Positions 47,058 to 56,749 of a DNA stretch of 64,000 bases are shown piece after piece. The notes below the pieces were generated by a model that ran no database searches, was not told the origin of the DNA, and saw nothing but the letters and a program-made list of their open reading frames with translations. Positions within the stretch are counted from its first letter, which is position 1; the number at the start of each line of letters is the position of its first letter. Source of the DNA: Fragum whitleyi (Eukaryota; Mollusca; Bivalvia; Cardiida; Cardiidae). The position numbers and the translations under genes are program-made. The stretch spans positions 37,798,077 to 37,862,076 of the forward strand of contig OX411557.1 of NCBI GenBank assembly GCA_948146395.1, written 5' to 3'.

Positions 47058-47102
47058 GTAAGATTAATATTTGTGACTCGTCACGCAAGAAGGGACCATC
47101 TG

Positions 47103-47180
47103 GGTAGTGCGTAAAAATCCGACCCTAGTCAGACTGCCGGAGTGCACAGAGTTACTAGGGTCGAAACCTTTTTGCACCGT
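47103..47180. repeat. Palindrome V in the putative intron
   Basis: Arms GTGC-GTAAAAA-CCGACCCTAGT and the complement ACTAGGGTCG-AA-CCTTTTTGCAC, with apex near 47141. It starts 45 bp after the GTAAG donor. Confidence 0.75.
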
Positions 47181-47545
47181 GCTTATTTTCTAAATCTAGA
47201 ATGATCAATCTACCATTCAGAGAAAGAATTTTCGAATTGCGACTTCTGGTTGACGTATGTTGGATCCAATCTCTTTTCCAAATAATTATTTTAAAGAGTT
47301 CCCAGTTGGTCCCTTTTTGCGTGCCGGGTCACCTATACATTTTCAATTCCAATTCTTTATTTGGCAAATCGGCGATGATAATGTCTGTGGCCATAAAATC
47401 GATTGTACATTTATGACCAACATGCATAGCAAAATAGGAAAATTACAAATTAACAATAAAAATATGTAATCAAATAAACGTACAAGAATTAATTCTTTGA
47501 AACTTAGTTTTGTATCGATGAGTTACGTGAGAGGTAGTAATACAG
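47181..47545. other. Unassigned sequence with overlapping short open frames
   Basis: Open frames at 47201-47416 and 47257-47469 follow an acceptor-like 'ttttctaaatctag'. Neither continues the NIDO pattern and one frame contains a stop, so an exon is not supported. Confidence 0.35.
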
Positions 47546-47546
47546 G

Positions 47547-47680
47547 TGGTTGAATTTATATGGGAATATATTTTGTCGGACTAGTTCTTTTAGCAGTGTC
47601 TTCCGAGCTTGCGAGGGCAAGCCTACCCCAAAAGGACGAGTCCGACACATGTATACCCCATTTAAATTCAATAACCTTTT
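47547..47680. repeat. Palindrome U
   Basis: Arms of about 55 bp (ggttgaattta...tgtcggactagttctttt and complement), with apex CCGAGCTTGCGAGGGC. The apex resembles that of family G (GAGCGTTAGCGAG). Confidence 0.75.
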
Positions 47681-47699
47681 TAGTGTATAAAGTCCGTTC

Positions 47700-48240
47700 T
47701 ATATTGACCAACATTTCGCGAAAATCTCAGAAATGAATTGATGAAACGATTTTTTCTTGTCATATCATATTTTCCACCCAATACCATGACGAGTTTTGTT
47801 TTTTCAGAATTTTTGAATGTAAAATAATGATTCTGTCCGTCCGTCTACAGTCCGTCGGCTTTTCATACATAATTGAGTCTGTATTAAACGGAACACCGAA
47901 TTGAATTACCGAAAATAGTACTGATTTGCATAGGGACCATGCAAAAGTGTTAGATTTTAAGCGAGTTGGTTTAGTATAAAATCAATTATTTTTTTATAAA
48001 TTCAAGTTTGTCGAAGATGTTTATTTGCTTTGGATATCAAATCTGAATATATTCTCTCTTCGTTCAGAACCCGTTTGACCAGATAATTGATGATTGTTTT
48101 TATCTATTCTGACCAATCAAAAAGCGTTATTTGACGAAGTCATTGGGAATTTCACGAGGAAAACTTGATAAGAAGGCGAGTGATAACAGTCAAAATCACG
48201 TGATATTAAAGTTTAAGATGACATGACCGTTGATGTGCTA
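47700..48240. other. No gene recognised
   Basis: AT-rich spacer; nothing identified. Confidence 0.5.
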
Positions 48241-48242
48241 AT

Positions 48243-48537
48243 AAGCTTGTCCAAATAATTCGTTTGTTTGAATGGGTTTAACACCGCTTTCAACAATCTC
48301 ACAGTTATATCGCGGCGGCCGGAGCACCTAACAATGGATTCCTGGTATTTCTTTCACCTGTACTACCATTACACCCTTTCCTAGGCTCCGACTGCTATCT
48401 CACATGGGTTTGCGATTATCTACCCATTGGTGAGAGACAAACGTCGGAAAGGATATTTGCCGCCACCGGGGATCGAACCCACGACTTCGAGATTGGAAAT
48501 CTTATGCTTAACCAACTGCGCTATGGTGGCGGCACAT
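48243..48537 (-). mobile_element. tRNA-derived SINE family E, copy 2 (full length)
   Basis: On the minus strand the tRNA-like head (48533-48459) has an acceptor-like GCCGCCAC, A box TAGCGCAGTTGGTTA and B box GGGTTCGATCCCC, closed by GGTGGCGGC. The body contains 'aaataccaggaatccattg' and 'ggccgccgcgatataac', and the tail is 'gcggtgttaaacccattcaa' plus ACAAAC repeats. The 3' end shape is common in molluscan SINEs as I remember them. Confidence 0.85.
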
Positions 48538-48619
48538 GTCCAAATAAGGAATAATGGACATTTCATTTGTCAAATTTTAAGTATAAAACCACGTGTTTTT
48601 ACCATATGTTTTCATGTCA

Positions 48620-49348
48620 GCCCGATTAGATCAGTTGGTAGAGCACCGGACTTCAAAACCATTGAAGTTCGACCGCGTTGGTTCGATTCCCAGGCTGGCA
48701 CACTAACAAACTAATTGTCTTTCGGATGAGACTTTAAACGAGGTCCCGTGAGACGGTGATTTAAAGAACCATGGCGGATATCAGCAGTAGTTTCGTTATG
48801 TATCCTTGCACTTTCCACCGTAACAACTAACCGTCTTCTGGATGCGTCGCTCATATGGGCATGTGCTATTATCCATGATAAATGCCCTGGCAGGGCGGAG
48901 CCTAAGTAACGGGTGTAATGGTAGTACAGGTGAAAGAAATACCAGGAATCCATTGTTAGGTGCTCCGGCCGCCGCGATTAAGGTTAAGGTAAATCATTTT
49001 TTATATAAAATATCCTACATCTAAAGAGAGTGGACATAAATAACTCGAGATCTTAAATGGTAGATTGGTAACCAAATCCTCGTAACTTCAGCTTAATCAA
49101 GCTGAAGTTACGAGGCCTTGGTAACCAATCGATGAAATGTGTTCACTCTCTCAAAGCACGTGAATCCTTTAGGTTTTAGGATACAGTTATTTGCACGCGT
49201 TAACGATGATTACCAACTAAAATTTGAAAGAACCTTTGCAACTGAAAAGTAAACTCGCCAAATTACGTCACGGTTAAGCCCCGCCTTGCCAGTTCATTAA
49301 TTACGCAGAATACGGTAGCGACGATAAATAAACGGAAATACACACATA
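48620..49348 (+). mobile_element. tRNA-derived SINE family N, copy 2, split by D1
   Basis: 48620-48868 matches copy 1 from the tRNA-like head through 'tctttcggatgagac' and 'catgtgct'; the remainder (cggtagcgacgataaataaa, then the acac tail) is at 49311-49348 after the D1 element. Confidence 0.85.
48869..49310. mobile_element. Family D element, copy 1, inserted in a SINE
   Basis: Flanked by TA on both sides (48867-48868 and 49311-49312). Imperfect terminal repeats include CTGGCAGGGCGGAGCC on the left and CCCGCCTTGCCAG on the right. Its centre is a palindrome (49025-49150) with arms GGTAACCAA..CTCGTAACTTCAGCTT. About 65 bp of SINE family E (48911-48975) is embedded in its left part. Confidence 0.85.
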
Positions 49349-49470
49349 TTCTTTCATTTTATTACTACTAAACAGCCTCCACCACCCCTCGTGTTAATGA
49401 GCAGAAAATGCGAAAATATTGTTATTAACTAGATAGATAAAATCATTATTTTGAAATCCTTTTATTTTTC

Positions 49471-49497
49471 AAAAAAAAAAAAAAAAAAAAAAAAAAA
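49471..49497. repeat. Poly(A) run, 27 bp
   Basis: An uninterrupted A run; no retroposed gene recognised before it. Confidence 0.95.
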
Positions 49498-50355
49498 TTC
49501 GGAGTCGTATTAAGTTGAAATTAAGATAAAGATCACATACAAATCCTTCATTCAAACGTGATTTTATGTAATTGATGAAAAGGCTGGTCCATATAGAAAT
49601 CAAACGGACTATACTTTGATATTGTATTTCGATTTTCACTTTTTATGTAATTATTTTTTACATCACCTTTACTTTAAGAACAATTTTGTTTAAATATAGA
49701 CCGATTTTAGAAAACAGCCAAACTTGTTCCCGCAAAAATCCTTCAAGTTGTATTTTTACGTTAGGATTATGCTATTACCCCGTCGATTCGTGGGTGTTAT
49801 TTAAGAAAGTTGCACATGCGCAGTAAGGACCAATCGCCGAGGATTGAAAATTTTATCAACATTAACATTAATCATTGTAACAAACATCTGTAGACATCAA
49901 TATTAATTAATTTTACAAATAGCAAAGGAATTCTTACCTTTTCCATGGCAGCGATGACACTTTCTTTGCCTTGTAAATGACCCCATCGATTCGTGGATTA
50001 ATCAAAGTGATGCAATGACGTCACCAAGTACAGTCACTGGCCAAATGTTTTTGTGTTTTATTTCAAGTTTGATGTATATCAATTGTTTCTGTGGAAAGTG
50101 ATATATTTTAAGAGTAAAAGTTGTCCTGAAAGGTTGAATTGTTTGTAGTAGGGTGAAATAGATTTAGAAAAAAATAAGAGGGGAAAATTTGGGTGAGCCT
50201 ATCCTCGCCTCAAATAATCATAATCCCTCTAAATTCATTAGTGCAAATTGATGTGTGGACTTTCAAAAAAGGTATAATAACAGTTTCATAATAGAATGAA
50301 AAAACAAAAACGATTTTAACAGTCCAAAGCAAAAATATGAGTTTACATTTGAAAG

Positions 50356-50600
50356 TTATGTGCAATGAGGACACAAGAAAGTGCTATGGCGGCGGACAAC
50401 TCTTGTAGCTGAACAGATTCCAAGGTGCACCCAGTGCTGACATTGATCACATTGTGCCCAATTGACAATTTTAAGATCAGTGTAAGAGTTTTTGCAAGGT
50501 GGGGACATCTTTTTACAGACACAGCAGAGTTCATTTTCATCTAAACTTAAACCAACTTCTAATCGGTCACTTATATAAAGCACGCAAAGTATTGCTAAAT
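50356..50600 (-). CDS. PHD-like zinc finger exon or remnant, downstream of the transposase
   Basis: The frame contains CCVC-K..., then WAQCDQCQHWVHLGIC, then CPHC, i.e. the Cys/His spacing of a PHD finger including the conserved Trp and His. It lies about 520 bp downstream of the transposase stop on the same strand. Many pogo-like proteins of invertebrates end with a PHD finger as I recall, so this could be an alternative 3' exon. An acceptor-like TTTAAGTTTAG lies just upstream of the finger. No start codon is claimed. Confidence 0.6.
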
Positions 50601-51119
50601 AATGTTAAGGTTGCCGGTGTTTGATGAATTCCGATAGCCCGTCCACTTGGTAGATGTCAAAACCAAAATTCATCGAAAAATTCTCAGGGGAATACAATTT
50701 AACTTGCATGAGAACATGGGTACCCCTTATTTCAAAATTAACATTGGTGGGTGGGGTAAATTTAACAAATTCACCTCATTTACGCAAATGAACGTCTTGA
50801 ATAATGTGTTCTTTACTTATTTCTAGTCAGCTACCTTTAAGGCATCGAAAGCATAGTGATTTTTCAACAACATAACGGTATTTCTTCGACTGAAATTTTG
50901 AAAAATCACTGCATTTTGCGAGTATTGTGACTTTTTCAAAGTAGGGTTGGTGTCTTCTTTTGTCTTTTACAATCGCTCTGTTGGTCCTTTTTAGACAATT
51001 CTTTTACCAAAATGATTAAGATTGGTTTGTCTTTGCAGGAAAGGAAAGTTCTATTCAATTATTTTCTTGTAAACGTATAGAAAAAGGAGAAACATGCGGT
51101 GACCGATTAGAAGTTGGTT

Positions 51120-53264
51120 TCAGTTTACATCACCATCTTCATCGGAGTCAGTGTCTATATGGAGCAGGACTGTTTTTTTCATAGTTAGACCACTTGTGGA
51201 TGGTTTGGGGCTATTTTGACCTTCTTTACTCTCATTTGGTATCTTTTTACTGCATGAATTTCTGTTTGATTCATAAGTTGACATTTCATTCATATAGATT
51301 TCACCAGTAATATCAACCCCACCAGCATTTGGACGTGTCAGAGTTGACCTTTTCTTTCCACAAGAACACTGGATGCCTGGAAGCTCTTGTTGTTGACGCT
51401 CTTCTTTGATGCATAGGAACTCTGCAATGGCTTCCTTTCCTGCTTTCTGGGCCTTTACTTTCTGAATCGGCATTGATTCTCGAAAAGTTTCACAAGGAAT
51501 GAGTTTGTCTGCAGGTATTGTGTCCTTGTTCAAAGGAAAAATCCCTGTTTTTCTAAAGCCAGCCTGGATATTAGATGGTGTCATTGCTCTCAGGTATGCC
51601 TTAGAAGCTAAGGAGCAAATGTCGTATTTCGTGACTACTTTCCCAAGATTATGGAACATGTATGATGAGCATTCTGAATAATAGTAACTCTTAAATGGCC
51701 CAAATACTGACACATCAAGGGGCTGCAATAAGTGGCTTGAATGTGCCGGCAGGACAAACAAAACAAGACCCTGTTCTTTTGCCCAGTTGATAAGCTGTGG
51801 AGTTTTGTGTGAGCTATGTCCATCATAAATGAGGATAACCTTTTGGATTGATGGTACAGGCTTTACAAATGGAATGAAATGTGTTTCCAAATACTCTTTG
51901 AAAATTTGGGCATTAGACCAGCCTGATTCTGACATGACACCTTTTGCCCCAGCTGTTGCTCCCTTCATTAGATCAGGATTAAATCTTTTTCCCTTGAAAA
52001 CATAGAATGGAGGAAGTGAATTTCCAAGTGCATTGACACATGCTATTAGGGTTGTCGTTGTACTCCTGGGGGATGTTATGGCCTGTGATTTTGTTCTACA
52101 GCTTGCAATTATATTAGGGGGTCTGTGGTCGGGCTGGAGACCAGTTTCATCGTAATTAAAAATCAAATGAGGTTTGTCAAGCAGATTATTTTCTTGAAGG
52201 ACGTCTCTTAGATTGTTAAAATATTTGTCTAGAACTTCTGGAGTGGTACTTTTGGCCCGCGAACTTTCCAGCTTGCGAGGATTAACAGACGATAGCTTTC
52301 CTTTCCATCGCCCAAGAAACCCAGTCAGCCAGTTGTTACTTAATGGTTTACTGGTTTCTCGTTTTCCAAGTTCAAATGCTAGTTCACCAGCAAGTTGTTT
52401 AAGCCTTGAATTAGTGTAGCCATATCCCAGCTCTGCCAAAGTTTCAAGATGAGAAACGAGAGTCTCTTCCTCTTCATTTGTGAACATTGTCTCACCCCCC
52501 ATACAATATTTTTCAGCATCAATATGTCCCAAAATTCGATCCCGCAACGTCTGTGATGGTACTCCAAATGTTCTGGCAGCCTTGTCTACACTCGTTCCTT
52601 TGTCTTTTACTTCATGATATGCCTTCAGGAGAACCTCTGGAGTGTACTTCCGGTACCTTTTCTCGTTCCTGGATGGTCTGATCTGTTAAAGAAGTAAAGT
52701 TCATTTTGTAGCTTTACATAGTACATGTGAAACCCAAACACATTAATATGAAATTTAACCGTCTTTAGAAAAAAATAACCTGTAGAAAATAACTTTAAAA
52801 TGACCTGGAATATCTCCAGACTCAGAAATAATGATGTTTTTTTACCAAAAAAGTTTTGTTTTAACACCATTAAATGACACTTGAAATTTAGGAATTCCTG
52901 TTTTTTTCTCTTCAATTCCCGTCAGTCACAAAAATAAATCAATTCCTTAAAGTAATCACGGGCACCTTGCACACCTAATTGGGTTCAAATGTCGGTCTCG
53001 ACCGATCTGAGAAATTAGTGCCTAACTTTTGGTGTAGTCTGTCCCTGTCAATCGACTCGGCGATCCGGACGTCGGAAAACATCTTCTGCATTCAGATTGA
53101 AAACGGAAGTTTGAGAAAATGTTTGTTTGAGAGGTAATTTTGGGTTATTTTGTTCTAAAATTGATAGTTTTGTTGTAAATTTTTCAAATTTTGCTTTTTA
53201 TCGGGCCGAGTTAAGATATACTCACCTGCTTTTTCCGCATTTTCTGTGCATCTAGCGATTTCAT
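51120..53264 (-). CDS. Pogo-like transposase (Pipsqueak HTH + DDE_1), two exons, apparently intact
   Basis: Exon 1 (53264-53226) encodes MKSLDAQKMRKKQ and ends at a strong donor, GTGAGTATAT. Exon 2 (52682-51120) follows the acceptor TTCTTTAACAG in phase 0 and runs 520 codons without a stop, giving 533 residues. Residues about 22-67 form a Pipsqueak-type helix-turn-helix (RKYTPEVLL ... GVPSQTLRDRI), a CENP-B-like second DNA-binding region follows (about 80-150), and the catalytic triad is Asp191 (FNYDETG), Asp300 (IYDGHSSH) and Asp336 (LLQPLDVSVFGPFK). The C terminus is acidic (DTDSDEDGD). It would cut and paste the surrounding element. An uninterrupted frame over 533 codons in otherwise decayed repeats suggests recent activity or domestication. 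Confidence 0.9.
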
Positions 53265-53413
53265 GTGATGGCGTCGAAAATTTTCGAAGGTCTGTGCCGA
53301 CGTTCGTCAAGGCACGCGCTTACGTTCAACGCGTTTCTAAATTCCACGAATCGATGGGAACCCACGAATCGATGGGTGTAAGGCATAATACATCCGTTGC
53401 GATGAATTGACAA

Positions 53414-53908
53414 TGTAAACAATCAAAGTGCTGTCAGCACTGTAAACCGGGCATCATTGAGGGGCTGGGATATTGCAATAGTTCGTCAATCAAAAGGGCT
53501 CAAATTTGGACAATAAAATTAGGTAAAATATTTGCCCAATTTGTGATTTTTTTGTCTTAACACTCCATCTTTTCGAGGACATCGCCAGCTCATCCAACTG
53601 GAGTTTACAGAATTATATCCACTCAACTTGAGAGATATGTCACAAAACATTTCCATTCAACTTGGGACTGAACCCAGTTCAACTAAGATTGATTATCCAA
53701 CATGCTACCAACTGCGCTATACGGTCAGACTGGATGGCGATATTCTCGAAAAGATGGAGTGTTAAGACAAAAAACTCACAAATTGGGCAAATATTTTACC
53801 ATCTTTTATTGTCAAAATTTGAGCCCATTTGATTGACGAAGTATTGCACTATCCTAGCCTCTCAATGATGCCCAATTTACAGTGCTGACAGCACTTTGAT
53901 TCTTACAC
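53414..53908. mobile_element. Foldback element S: 178-bp inverted repeats around a tRNA-like core
   Basis: Arms 53414-53591 and 53733-53908 match closely (shared 'aatcaaagtgctgtcagcac', 'aaaatatttgcccaatttg', 'gtcttaacactccatcttt'). The 140-bp centre holds a tRNA-like sequence on the minus strand. It lies just outside the pogo element end and abuts a family C fragment. Confidence 0.85.
53660..53728 (-). tRNA. tRNA-like pseudogene in the core of element S
   Basis: On the minus strand it has an A box (TAGCGCAGTTGGTAGC) and a B box (GGTTCAGTCCC) about the right distance apart (roughly 40 bp). The acceptor arms do not close well, so it is more likely tRNA-derived than functional. Confidence 0.45.
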
Positions 53909-53924
53909 TCTTCCGGCCTAACAA

Positions 53925-54022
53925 AATGCACACTTTTGTTACATACCCATCCGCCTTATATACATCCGACCGAGGTCTATTGTAGTTTACGGAAATGGCC
54001 GAGTGATGTTATTATTTGTGCA
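53925..54022 (-). repeat. Family C end fragment
   Basis: The complement has 'acatcactcggccatttcc', 'tataaggcggatgggtatg' and 'tgcattttgttaggc', matching the left part of C2. It joins element S at 'gtgtaagaa'. Confidence 0.75.
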
Positions 54023-54595
54023 ATTCGTGTCCAGTAGAGGTCATACTGCCTATGCCACTTCATATCGTATTTTATTGCTTTGGTTTTGTATAAAGTTGTT
54101 CTTGATTAATTTTTTTTATTTGATTTTAAGATTAACTATGATCTAGTTTAAAGTCTCTTCAATTAATACGAAGTGTGATTTTGACGGGTAGCAAAACCGA
54201 GCTTTTATATCTAGAGCTTATTGGTTGTTCTGCCTGAAATTTACTGGAAAAAAAAAAAAAAAAAAAAAAAAAAAGACGATGTAAAAAATCCCACGCTTTG
54301 AAGTAAGAATAAAACTTGTAAACGGCAGACAAAATATCAAGATTGGTTCAAAGTAGCCATTTTGCATATTTAATTGCAATATTTCTAGTATGTTCATTTT
54401 TCATTTTTTTTTTTCAATAATTTACAATGTCCTGAAAAAAAAGATTAGAGGTTTGTTGAAAAGCTCACAGGAGGGTGATCTTTTGTCAAAATCGAAGCTA
54501 TCCACATCATAATCGGTTAAAAAAAAGACGACTGTGCTAGGAAAGTGCCTTTGAACAAGTGGATAAGAAATTTTTTTATCAAGTGCCTTGTTTCT
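54023..54595. other. Intergenic, with a poly(A) run
   Basis: Contains a 27-bp A run at 54248-54274. No gene recognised. Confidence 0.5.
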
Positions 54596-54598
54596 TAG

Positions 54599-54829
54599 TT
54601 GGATGGTGAATTTTTAATAAAAAATACAACTGACATAGAATCATCGAGTCATTTGGGTATTAACTTAACAGCGTTATTTCCATCTGAGCCTGTGCGTGAG
54701 ATTTCCAACAATTTAGAATATGCGCAATGCAAAGACTCTTACCAGCCTGTGCATCCGCACAGTCTGACAAAAGTCTTCACTATGCATTTTGTAGATCGAA
54801 AAGATCTCAAAGTATCAATAGACTATTAA
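54599..54829 (+). CDS. Possible terminal exon, unrecognised product
   Basis: A 76-codon frame directly follows an acceptor-like 'tgccttgtttcttag' (ending 54598) and ends in TAA, overlapping AATAAA at 54829-54834. The translation (containing LTALFPSEPVREIS and FTMHFVDRKDLK) is not low-complexity. I do not recognise a family, and no upstream exon was found. Confidence 0.3.
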   Translation: MDGEFLIKNTTDIESSSHLGINLTALFPSEPVREISNNLEYAQCKDSYQPVHPHSLTKVFTMHFVDRKDLKVSIDY

Positions 54830-54839
54830 ATAAACACAA

Positions 54840-55340
54840 AATCTACTACATATTAGGTTAAATTTGGTCGAAAAGAAAGAAAAATAGCAAGCGTTTAAAG
54901 ACTTTTAAATAAAACCTATCCAGTGACGTCATTACTATTAAAATCATCAAAACTAAAAGTGACGACTCACTGTACCTACCGAGTAAATGTTCGTTTACTT
55001 TAGTTGCGGTGTGAGAGTTACAAAATAATGTATTGATAGCATTTAATAATAATTATTTATAAATGAATGAATAAACCAATCGACATTTTTATTTTATGTA
55101 ATTTATGTAGATACGAGTAACAGGATGAATAGATTACAAAAAAATGCAGTATTTTTCAGATTTCAGCAAATGGATTTATCTTACTAGGGGCCCAATCTTT
55201 AGGTGTCTTAGGGTTCAGTAACCGAGCTCCTATAACAGCTTACCCTGAGGCTGTAGTCCTGTTTCATAATGACCTTAAAGATCAAGGCGGCGGAGACGGG
55301 TTGTTCTACAGAGAAACAACACTAGAGAGCGATCTCATGG
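54840..55340. other. No gene recognised
   Basis: AT-rich; nothing identified. Confidence 0.5.
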
Positions 55341-55346
55341 TTTGTA

Positions 55347-55670
55347 TTATCCATGATTAATGCCCTGGCAGGGCGGAGCCTAAGTAACGGGTCGTTGCAC
55401 TTAAGGTTAAGGGAAATCAGCCTTTATCTAAAATAACCTACTTCTAAAGTTAAGCTTAAGTTACGAGGCTTTGGTAACCAAACGATGAAATGTGCTGACT
55501 CCCTCAAAGCACGTGAATTCTTTATGTTTAAGGATACAGTTATTTGCACGCGTAAAAGATTACCGACTAAAATTTGAAAGAACCTTTGCTATTGAAAAGT
55601 AAACTCGCCAAATTACGTCACGGTTAAGCCCCGCCCTGCCAGTTCATTAATTACGCAGAATAAAATTCAC
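55347..55670. mobile_element. Family D element, copy 2
   Basis: A 324-bp copy flanked by TA on both sides (55345-55346, 55671-55672). Its ends match D1. The central palindrome is half deleted (ttaagcttaagttacgagg without its left partner) and the embedded SINE piece of D1 is absent. Confidence 0.85.
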
Positions 55671-55674
55671 ATAC

Positions 55675-56225
55675 GTCTTTGTTTTTATTATTCAATTAAT
55701 TCATCCATTTATTAATTGATTAATAAGATGAATAGTTTAATTCATCCATGAATTAATTAAATGACTATATGAATTAATTAGAAAGACGAATTAGAATAAT
55801 TAATAAGTAAATTAACTGATAAATCAATGATGAATTATCAGAATCCTTAATTAACTAGTCCATTTTGTTTACTCATCAATTAATCATTCAATTGTTGATT
55901 TAAAGATTAATCATTTTTCATGATTTGTTTTGATTTTTGATCTGTGACCTCGACAATGGTGCTTTCAAAGTATTTGTATTTTTCCAAATGACACTACTCA
56001 TAATGAGGATAACTTCTACCAATTCATTTAAAATTCATCCGTATATATAGAGAGAATGATATGTTAGTGTCTTAAAATATCAATATAATCTTGCCAAGTT
56101 TGAAGGTGCAGGTGCAAAGCGGGGTACAATTGAAAAACTGTTTGCACTGTTTGGTGATCCTTATCGCAGGTCTGGTGATTTATGTTAGTTTGCGTTATCA
56201 GATCGGTGATATCAGGACAACACAG
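55675..56225. other. AT-rich region with ATTAATT/GAATTA periodic tract
   Basis: 55690-55900 is a degenerate run of 'aattaatt', 'gaattaat' and 'gatgaatt' words, probably an old satellite-like tract. No gene recognised. Confidence 0.5.
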
Positions 56226-56227
56226 AC

Positions 56228-56560
56228 TTAATTGCATGATACATATATAATACATACTTAGTGTTTTGTATGAGAAAAATATTTAACGATGTTGGGAAAA
56301 ATGATCATTGTCGAGGCTCTGTCGAGACAATTATCATTCCCCACAACCGAGTTAGATATTTTTTCATACAATACACTAAGTATGTATTATATTTATCTTT
56401 TAACCTCTATTTGCCTTATTTTCATCGATGTTTCTAACTAAATCGCAAGTTTCTAAAAATAACCACATCATTTCATTCTTCTGAAAATAACTATGTGATA
56501 GCATAAAAAATCATCATACGGGATTTTATCGCACGGATATTTGTATAGGCATTAGATAAA
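56228..56560 (-). mobile_element. Family H element, copy 2
   Basis: Inverted relative to copy 1. The palindrome (56245-56394) has apex TGTCGAGGCTCTGTCGAGAC. The right arm repeats 'aaacttgcga'-type and 'taaccacatcat' motifs. Confidence 0.8.
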
Positions 56561-56749
56561 TTGAAATAAAAGAAATGTCTCGGACAAGCTCAATTCTATA
56601 TTTTGATCATGACCTGTACCCTTGACCTTTGAGCTACATGTATGATCCTTTTTTCCTGAAAGACATATCTATTCATTCTTGAAACAAAGTGTTCTACGCA
56701 ATTCTAAAAAAATACCAATAGGTAGAAAAATAAAGCTTCCGTCATATCA

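Larger units (their letters stand above)
49770..53390 (-). mobile_element. Pogo-like DNA transposon
   Basis: The right end, read inward on the minus strand, is TTATGCCTTACACCCATCG followed by two tandem CCCATCGATTCGTGG motifs (53376-53361 and 53358-53344). The left end reads ATTATGCTATTACCCCGTCG with one motif near 49778-49793, and another copy occurs at 49982-49996. These iterated motifs are presumably transposase binding sites. The element encloses an intact-looking transposase (51120-53264) and a downstream PHD-like finger (50356-50600). Exact ends and TA duplication were not resolved. Confidence 0.75.

Noticed and set aside
48459..48533. Functional tRNA gene on the minus strand
   Set aside because: A and B boxes and acceptor pairing are good, but the anticodon arm is irregular and the sequence is joined to a SINE body with tail.
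52213..52681. Plus-strand open frames opposite the transposase
   Set aside because: They are antisense shadows of the strongly supported minus-strand transposase.
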